The notes under the pieces: generated by a model | Seen by the model: only the letters and a program-made list of their open reading frames with translations | What the model was told of the DNA's origin: nothing | Databases searched by the model: none | Shown here: piece by piece, positions 46,601 to 51,849 of the stretch | How the letters are laid out: each line of letters begins with the position of its first letter | How positions within the stretch are numbered: position 1 is the first letter of the stretch | Assembly (NCBI RefSeq): GCF_014696615.1 | Contig: NZ_JACJQJ010000060.1 | Span: 1-51,849, forward strand | Length of the DNA: 51,849 nucleotides | Reading direction: 5' to 3' | From: Nostoc linckia FACHB-104 | GTDB lineage: Bacteria > Cyanobacteriota > Cyanobacteriia > Cyanobacteriales > Nostocaceae | Made by a program: the position numbers and the translations under genes

Positions 46601-48936
46601 GTTCTGAGTCTGCTACAGGTGGAACCGTTCAAGCCAGCAGTAGTGGGGGTAGTATCACGACAGGCACTATTAACTCATCTGTAACCAAAACCGGGCCGAG
46701 TGGAGATTATACGGCGACATCTGGTGCAGTGAACTTAACTGCTGCTGCTAATATTACGACTAGTGCAATCAACTCCTCAGCTAGCGCACTTAATGTCGAT
46801 GGTGATGCAACGGCTACAGCTGGAAACGTTACTCTCAGGACGACTAATCCTTTCGCCAGCACAATTACCTTTACCACGATCAACAGCCAAGCCACCACAG
46901 AACCAGGTGGTACTGTGACTGGTGGTGATGTGCAAGTCCTAACAAATGGACTGGTGCGGGGTACGGGTACTTTACTAGGAAATACGATCGCTACCGGTGG
47001 GATTATTAATGCTGGAGAAGGCGGTAGTAGTAGTTCTGCACCACCTATCGGCGGTAACATCACTATTCAACATGATGGCGGCCCTGATAATGTGCCGTTT
47101 ACCGTAGGTAATGCTAGCGTTAACGGTACAGCCGGCGCACTCAACGCTGGGGGAACTTCCATCATTACTGCAGGTAGCTTAAGCGCACCTGTATTACCCA
47201 ATGGTGGCGCAGCTAGCGGTACTCCTGCCGGAATTGCAATTAATTCTGTCAACAGTCCCCCGACATTAACAGCCAATACCACATTACCTAATACCCAAAC
47301 CAATCAGCCTGTAAATGTTAACTTTGGTAGTTTAGGAGCAGTAGTTACCGATGCTAACAACGACAACACCACAATTCGAGTGGATGCAGTCAATTCAGGT
47401 ACTTTAACTGTCAATGGTGCGGCTGTTGTGCCTGGCGTGACTACAGTATCAAACGGTTCTAGCTTAGTCTACACACCCCCAGCAGATACTAATGGTTTGC
47501 TTAATGCCTTCACCATTAGCGCTAGTGATGGTGTTTCTACTTCCTCACCTGTACAGATAGGTATCAACGTCACCCAGACAACTAAGCCAGATATTCCTGT
47601 GTGCAATTTCAATTGTCTACCGACAAAAGTTGATGACCCTGTAAATAATAATGGTGGTGGCGAAGATAAAAAAGTTGGTGAGGAATTGCCTGAAGAGAAA
47701 TTTACTGGAGAATTTGAGCGACGTTTAGGTGTCGGTGGGAATACACTCAAATCACCTGATGATGCTAAAGAAATAGCCATTCAAATTGAAAAAGCCACAG
47801 GTGTAAAACCAGCATTTATTTACCTAAGTTTTGTACCTGTAGAAATTGCACCAACTTCAGCTAATAAACAGTTAAATACTACAGCCGAAAAAGACAATGA
47901 ACAACTGGAAATAGTAGTAATTACTGGCAAAGGTAACCCCATCCGCAAACGCATTTCCGAAGCCACAAAAACGAAAGTTCTCAAAGCAGCCAACCAATTT
48001 CGGCAGGAAATTATTAATCCAGGTAATAATCTTTATTTGCGTCCATCTCAGCAACTTTATAATTGGATAATTGCCCCCATCAATGCCGAATTACAAGCAC
48101 AAGGAATCACCAATTTAGTATTTCTCCCAGACATTGGCTTACGCTCTACACCAATCGCCGCACTTCACGATGGTAAAAGATTTTTGGTAGAACAATATAG
48201 TGTAGGCTTAATGCCTAGTCTCAGTTTAACTAATACCCTGTATACAGACATTAAAAAATCCCAAGTTTTAGCCTTGGGTGTTTCCCAAAGTACCCAAGGA
48301 CAAATACCTTTGCCAGCAGTTCCAGTTGAGATATCAACATTAGTGATGAAACTATGGCAAGGTAAGTTACTGTTAGATAAACAAGCAACTTTAGCTAATC
48401 TCAAAGCAGTTCGTCGCCAAGAACCTTTTGGAATTATTCACATGGCTACCCATGCAGATTTTGAGGCAGGAGCTTTGAATAAATCCTATATTCAATTGTG
48501 GGAAGATAAATTACGTTTAGACCAAATCCGGCAATTACGCTTAAACGACCCCCAAGTTGAGATGATGGTATTAAGTGCTTGTCGCACTGCGGTAGGAAAC
48601 GAAGAAGCAGAGATTGGCTTTGCCGGTTTAGCTGTGCTAGCGGGTGTCAAAACTAGTGTTGCGAGTCTCTGGTATGTCAGCGATTTAGGTACAGCCGCCT
48701 TAATGACGAAGTTCTACGAAAGCTTAAAAACCGCACCCATTCGCGCAGAAGCTTTAAGACAAGCGCAAGTAGCAATGGCTACAGGCAAAGTTTTCCTCAA
48801 AAATGGTCAAATTCAAGGTTTAGAACCAGTGGAGAGTTTACCTTTACCGGCTGAGAGTATCAATGATGAACCTGATAAATCTTTGTCTCATCCTTATTAC
48901 TGGGCAGCATTTACAATGGTTGGTAATCCTTGGTAA
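43612..48936 (+). CDS. Glycosyltransferase-TPS haemagglutinin-CHAT fusion protein
   Basis: A single frame of 1774 residues. Residues 1-235 are a family-2 glycosyltransferase (DDGS 39-42, VDSDDY 89-94, NYAEDYDLCLR). Residues 286-337 are a linker made of about 22 copies of a 7-bp repeat. Residues 362-384 resemble a signal peptide (PLCLGILPLVATLTAASVQA). A TPS secretion domain follows (about 385-510, with NLYLMNPAGFVFGPNA), then Gly/Asn/Thr-rich beta-helix, a cadherin-like segment (about 1220-1330) and a CHAT domain (about 1383-1774; His1614 in HMATH, Cys1657 in LSACRT). ATG 43612 has GGAGAA 5 bases upstream. No ATG, GTG or TTG lies between the repeat and the signal-like segment, so the TPS part seems translatable only through the fusion. 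The ShlB gene diverges. With the glycosyltransferase in front, Sec export would need processing or repeat-number change. Confidence 0.8.
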   Translation: MSLPISIVITNYNRERFLGEAIASVLQQTWQDFELLVWDDGSTDNSVAIAQKYAGQDSRVRVVAAPHQGVTAARRDAIAQTTGTYIGWVDSDDYLAPTALQKTVSILNRQPEIGFVYTDYLDVDDKSKVIRYGRRSLIPYSKERLLVDFMTFQFRLIRRSVYDLVDGFNGSPNYAEDYDLCLRLSEVTQVAHIQQPLYYYRHHAGNITKQAHQELLLCSQQVIAQALQRRGIADKYQIDVELSTGHFFLRYKQPSQHCLTEERQRAGGTHETSFIAKHESGTGIFTQNSELRTQNSELSTQNSELSTQHSELSTQNSELSTQNSELSTQNSALSTQHFQARRQKVRENNFSPARKRLLKPQPLCLGILPLVATLTAASVQAQQIIPANDGTNTIVTPNGNRLDITGGQTSSNGVNLFHSFQQFGLTPEQIANFQANPNLQNILGRVTGGNASIINGLIQVTGGTANLYLMNPAGFVFGPNASLNVPGAFTATTANGIAFGNSWFNASGANNYSVLVGNPTGFAFTMSQPGAILNAGNLAVGNGQSLSLLGGTVVNTGTLTAPAGQILVTSVPGENWVRLSQPGNLLSLEIQPSAANSNQPNNWTIPIPSLPELLTVGNTGLTANPDGTVKLSSTNTTIPTTPGTTIVSGKVDASGSTGGKVNILGQQVGLVDANINASGNNGGGTVLIGGDYKGQGTVPNATNTYVDSKSVIAADSNLNGDGGRVIVWANDTTQFLGKITARGGANSGNGGFVEVSGKNFLTYNGQVDTSAANGTLGTLLLDPSTLTIIDAATGGTFDATPSNIPFGLADNGANTISWGALSTAGANIDLQATGNITINPITGNTPGVTTATGVATLNLGSAGSFRLTSQNGAVTFANTSNTINTTGGDIFISGASLALGNLNTTGSFAPSGDVNLSATGNITAGNINTSGFIFGGNGYGGGYNAGNITATSSGGAITLGNLTTNINEVNAGQAGNVNLSAVGNINTGNINTSAVEGSESATGGTVQASSSGGSITTGTINSSVTKTGPSGDYTATSGAVNLTAAANITTSAINSSASALNVDGDATATAGNVTLRTTNPFASTITFTTINSQATTEPGGTVTGGDVQVLTNGLVRGTGTLLGNTIATGGIINAGEGGSSSSAPPIGGNITIQHDGGPDNVPFTVGNASVNGTAGALNAGGTSIITAGSLSAPVLPNGGAASGTPAGIAINSVNSPPTLTANTTLPNTQTNQPVNVNFGSLGAVVTDANNDNTTIRVDAVNSGTLTVNGAAVVPGVTTVSNGSSLVYTPPADTNGLLNAFTISASDGVSTSSPVQIGINVTQTTKPDIPVCNFNCLPTKVDDPVNNNGGGEDKKVGEELPEEKFTGEFERRLGVGGNTLKSPDDAKEIAIQIEKATGVKPAFIYLSFVPVEIAPTSANKQLNTTAEKDNEQLEIVVITGKGNPIRKRISEATKTKVLKAANQFRQEIINPGNNLYLRPSQQLYNWIIAPINAELQAQGITNLVFLPDIGLRSTPIAALHDGKRFLVEQYSVGLMPSLSLTNTLYTDIKKSQVLALGVSQSTQGQIPLPAVPVEISTLVMKLWQGKLLLDKQATLANLKAVRRQEPFGIIHMATHADFEAGALNKSYIQLWEDKLRLDQIRQLRLNDPQVEMMVLSACRTAVGNEEAEIGFAGLAVLAGVKTSVASLWYVSDLGTAALMTKFYESLKTAPIRAEALRQAQVAMATGKVFLKNGQIQGLEPVESLPLPAESINDEPDKSLSHPYYWAAFTMVGNPW
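44467..44622 (+). repeat. Heptanucleotide repeat (ACTCAGA/ACTCAGC)n in coding sequence
   Basis: About 22 copies of 7 bp without a stop in any plus frame, encoding TQNSELS-type 7-residue repeats. It joins the glycosyltransferase and TPS reading frames. Seven is not a multiple of three, so a one-unit change would shift the downstream frame. Confidence 0.93.
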
Positions 48937-48952
48937 TTGATGTCAAGATGAA

Positions 48953-48988
48953 TGTTGACTGTTGACTGTTGATTGTTGACTGTTGACA
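48953..48988. repeat. Heptanucleotide repeat (GTTGACT)n
   Basis: About five copies of GTTGACT with one GTTGATT variant, just after the fusion gene stop. Confidence 0.85.
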
Positions 48989-49064
48989 GCCACAACAGAT
49001 ATTTTTCACAACTAAAATAGGATTGCTATATGTTTTTGTCAATGCTTTATACAACTACATTTTT

Positions 49065-49265
49065 TTACCATTCAGCATTAGATTTATAAAAACGTAGATG
49101 CACAATCGTGTTGTTAGCAAAAGAAAATTCCTGTGCTTTTTCATCTGAGAAAAAGTAACGCCCACCTTTGACACCTGTAAATTTCACTATTAATTTGTAG
49201 CCATTGAGAAACTCAATTGTATATATTTCCTTAGTCTTAAGTTCGCTAAATTTTACAGGTTCCAT
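49065..49265 (-). CDS. Small unknown protein
   Basis: A 66-residue soluble protein (MEPVKFSELKTKEIYTIEFLNGYK..., GGRYFFSDEKAQEF). Alternating strands suggest a small beta-barrel. I do not recognise a family. It has only a weak ribosome-binding site (AAAG) and no operon partner. It is kept because its composition is protein-like and no repeat underlies it. Confidence 0.45.
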   Translation of the reverse strand: MEPVKFSELKTKEIYTIEFLNGYKLIVKFTGVKGGRYFFSDEKAQEFSFANNTIVHLRFYKSNAEW

Positions 49266-50030
49266 CTTTAATAAAAAATTAAAACTCTTTGTGACAATGC
49301 TAAAGAATAGTTAAGTTTACTGCGTAAATTTAACTATTTAGAATAAATTAGCTCATTATTTAAAATGCCATATTTTGTCCTATCTTTACCATATAGAGAT
49401 TAGTTTAAATATTAAATACTGTTTGTCTGATGATGTAGTTGTGGTCAATATATGTGTAAATAAAATTTTTATTATAAACCTCTTGAACTCTTAATATACA
49501 AGAGTTTAAGAGATTTATATAATAACTCTAGGAATCCGATTTTATTTCTGAAAAAATCTCAGTAAGCCGTAACGCACAAAAAGCTTTGGCACTGATGCGT
49601 TAGCGATAGCGTAAAGCATCCTACGTTAATTATATGAACTTCAAAAATTAAATATGAGTCCTATGTAAGCAAGTAATATTGCTTGCTAAAAAATTATATA
49701 CTAGATGGTTATATAATAAAAAATACTTATTTTTATCTGCATTTGTATAGTAGCAATGTAGCTTCAATAACAAAAAGACTTAATATCTATTACGCCTAAG
49801 AATTATCAAACGGCAAACAAAGTGTTGCTAACGCCAAGAAAGAATATCAACAGATTTTATAGCTCTGGAGAAAACAATATCAGTCAGGTTCAAGGATCAA
49901 GTGTCTATGGGGTGAAGCAAAAGACGATCGCACAACCAAGAGGCGAGCATAATGAGGTGCTTACCAAAGTTACCCTATTCCTGTAGGATTTGATTGCAGA
50001 CTCTCCTAAAATAGGCTGACAATCTATCCG
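49266..50030. other. AT-rich gene-free stretch
   Basis: About 765 bases. It holds a dispersed repeat at 49561-49626 (AAGCCGTAACGCAC...GATGCGTTAGCGATAGCGTAAAGCATCCTACG). The right part should contain the promoter of the TPR gene. No coding frame or RNA gene is visible. Confidence 0.55.
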
Positions 50031-51827
50031 ATGAAGAAAGTAACTAAATTGTCTATAGCAAGTTATTACGTGGGAAATAGGCGAAAAATCAAATTTTTCC
50101 GCCTGTTTGTCTACTTTATCATGGCTTTGCTGTGCAGTTTGAGTTCACCAATCATGGCGGTGCTTCCTGGGATTGCTGCTTCATCTCAACCGATTGTCAA
50201 AGAAATTGTGGCTCCAGCTTCCCTACTGCAACAGGGTAAATTGCTTTACGATGCAGGAAAGTTTAGTGAGGCGGTGCAGGTATTGCAGCAAGCTGTGAAG
50301 GAATATCAAACTCAAGGCGATCGCATCAAACAAGCCGCAACTTTGAGTAATCTTTCCCTAGCTTATCAGCAACTCGGCGCTTGGCAGGAAGCACAAAAGA
50401 CAATTACAGACAGTTTGAATTTGCTCAAGGTCGAACAAAATAGCCAAAGTCTGCAAATATTCGCGCAATCTTTAGATATTCAAGGACGCTTGCAATTAGC
50501 CACGGGACAGGGGGAGGCGGCTTTAGCAACCTGGCAACAAGCAGCAAAAATTTATACGCAGCTAAAGAACGAATCGGGCGTAGTGCGGACTTTAATTAAT
50601 CAAGCACAGGCTTGGAGAAGCCAAGGTGCTTACTTACGGTCTGTAGAAATACTAGAGCAAGCATATCAAAAGTTACAAACACAGCCCAACTCCATAGAAA
50701 AAGCAGTAGGATTGCGATCGCTTGGCGATAGCCTGTTAGCCATAGGCGATGGGAAAAAGTCGGAAGCGGTGTTAAAGCAAAGTCGAGAAATCGCTAAGAG
50801 TTTACAATCAAATGCAGAGATTGGGGCGATTGTTTTCAGTTTGGGAAACAACGCCCGCACACAGCAAAAAACAGCAGAAGCGATCGCTTATTATCAGGAA
50901 GCTGTGCAATTATCCCCATCACCTTTAACCAAAGTCCAAGCCCAGCTAAATCTCCTCAGCCTACTCATTGAAGATAAACAGCTTTCCACAGCCGAAACCC
51001 TATTACCCGCCATCCAATCCCAGCTTGCACAACTCCCCCCCAGCCGTGCAAGTATTTACGCTGCTATCAACTTCGCCCAAAGCCTCAACAAACTCACAAC
51101 TCCCAACTCCCCACTCAGCACCCCCCACTCAGCACTCAGCACTCAGCACTCAGCACTCAGCACTCCCAACTCAGCACTCATCCTCACCACCGCTATTCAA
51201 CAATCTCGCAATTTGGGGGATCAAAAAACAGAGGCTTATGCTTTAGGCAGTTTAGCTAACTTATACGAGCAAGCCCAAAAGTTACCAGAGGCGCTCAAGT
51301 TTACTAAACAAGCGTTAGTCTTAGCTCAAACGAACAATGCACCGGAAATAGCTTATCGCTTAGAGTGGCAATTAGGCAGAATTTTTTGGGCGCAGAAAGA
51401 TTTAACAAAAGCGATCGCAGCTTATGATGGGGCAGTAGAAACTCTGAATTCTCTGCGTCGGGACTTAGTAGCCATTAATCAGGATGTGCAATTTAGCTTC
51501 CGCGATAGCGTGGAACCAGTCTATCGAGAGTCTGTAGAATTGTTGCTGCAATCCCAAGCGGGAACAGGTAATGACAAAATTTTAGATAAAGCACGCCAGC
51601 GCATCGAGACTTTACAGTTAGCAGAATTAGATAACTTCTTTCGCGAAGCTTGTCTATTAGGTCAAAATGTAGCTTTAGATCAAGTAGTAGACAAAGATAA
51701 TCCTAATACGGCAATTCTTTATCCCATCATTCTCCCTGAAGAAATTCAAAGTAAACCAAAAAGTTTTTCCCAAAGAGTGATGCCTACAGCGGGCTACGCC
51801 TACGCTAATCACATTTACGTAATCTAA
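50031..51827 (+). pseudogene. Exported TPR protein truncated before its CHAT domain
   Basis: A 598-residue frame. A hydrophobic segment (about 24-45) after a basic N-terminus is a signal peptide or anchor. TPRs cover about 60-450 (LLQQGKLLYDAGKFSEAVQVL, LSNLSLAYQQLGAWQEA). A repeat-encoded insert (STPHSALSTQHSALS) lies near 362-383. The region DSVEPVYRESVELLLQSQ...LQLAELDNFFREAC normally leads straight into CHAT, beginning ILYPIILPEEIQ. Here the sequence then changes to unrelated residues (SKPKSFSQRVMPTAGYAYANHIYVI) and stops. The DNA around 51778-51812 (GTGATGCCTAC...GGGCTACGCCTACG) looks like a dispersed cyanobacterial repeat, so an insertion or rearrangement cut off the protease domain. 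The window ends 22 bases later, so a remnant beyond is unseen. Confidence 0.72.
51107..51180 (+). repeat. Heptanucleotide repeat (ACTCAGC)n in coding sequence
   Basis: About nine copies of ACTCAGC-like units, with CCCCCCACT and CCCAACT variants, inside the TPR gene. It is in frame and encodes an STQHSAL-type insert. Confidence 0.88.
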
Positions 51828-51849
51828 AGTGCTATAAGCTACTTATTAT

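Noticed and set aside
45619-47303. Minus-strand open frames opposite the TPS region
   Set aside because: They arise from the Gly/Asn/Thr-rich codon pattern of the real gene and have no starts with ribosome-binding sites or family features.
1-51849. tRNA, rRNA, riboswitch or known small RNA (for example Yfr1)
   Set aside because: No tRNA-like cloverleaf elements, rRNA words or the Yfr1 ACTCCTCACAC motif were noticed by eye. A covariance-model search would be needed to exclude them.

Overview
The window is chromosomal DNA from a filamentous, probably heterocyst-forming (Nostocales-type) cyanobacterium. The evidence is a photosystem II psbA gene, several small proteins of cyanobacterial families (DUF2839, DUF1815, Ycf23/DUF561), the RppA/RppB pair, very frequent HIP1 octamers (GCGATCGC), and many heptanucleotide tandem repeats (STRR) of the kind typical of Nostoc, Anabaena and Calothrix. 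I found no rRNA, tRNA, CRISPR array or complete insertion sequence.

Left part (1-17.7 kb): a repeat-rich leader with a 21/42-bp minisatellite and a small MITE. A three-gene cassette follows: a TPR-CHAT caspase-like protein, a small protein, and a membrane-anchored 490-aa protein. It resembles the published CATRA conflict systems. Next come an aldo/keto reductase, an LTxxQ (Spy-like) exported protein, an M48 peptidase, a DinG-like protein with a degenerate ATP site, small conserved proteins, a TPR-CHAT lipoprotein and a hotdog thioesterase.

Middle (17.7-32.4 kb): a CAP lipoprotein, the FetB permease, a DegT aminotransferase and Ycf23. A heavy-metal block follows: RND adaptor, RND pump, accessory lipoprotein, RppA regulator and RppB kinase on the minus strand, with a tandem DUF305 protein and an ArsR repressor nearby. 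A foreign-looking gene (zinc-finger-like, winged-helix-like and PD-(D/E)XK nuclease-like parts) sits in opposite orientation exactly between rppA and rppB.

Right part (32.5-51.8 kb): psbA encodes the micro-oxic D1' isoform (Ala80, Leu158, Met173, Ala286, with Gln130 and all Mn-cluster ligands). Next come a nitronate monooxygenase, a pentapeptide-repeat protein, two decayed toxin-antitoxin modules, a PhyH-like oxygenase, hemL, a ChaB-like protein and hisIE. The last 10 kb is a two-partner-secretion locus: a TpsB/ShlB transporter diverges from a giant ORF in which a family-2 glycosyltransferase is joined, through about 22 heptanucleotide repeats, to an exported haemagglutinin (TPS) domain ending in a CHAT protease-like domain. 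A secreted TPR protein that has lost its CHAT domain follows.

Two themes connect the window. Four loci carry CHAT or formerly CHAT proteins, in cytosolic, lipoprotein and two-partner-secreted forms. Heptanucleotide repeats have also run into coding sequences, making new C-termini (RppB, the RND adaptor), linkers (ShlB, TPR protein) and one gene fusion whose reading frame depends on repeat number.
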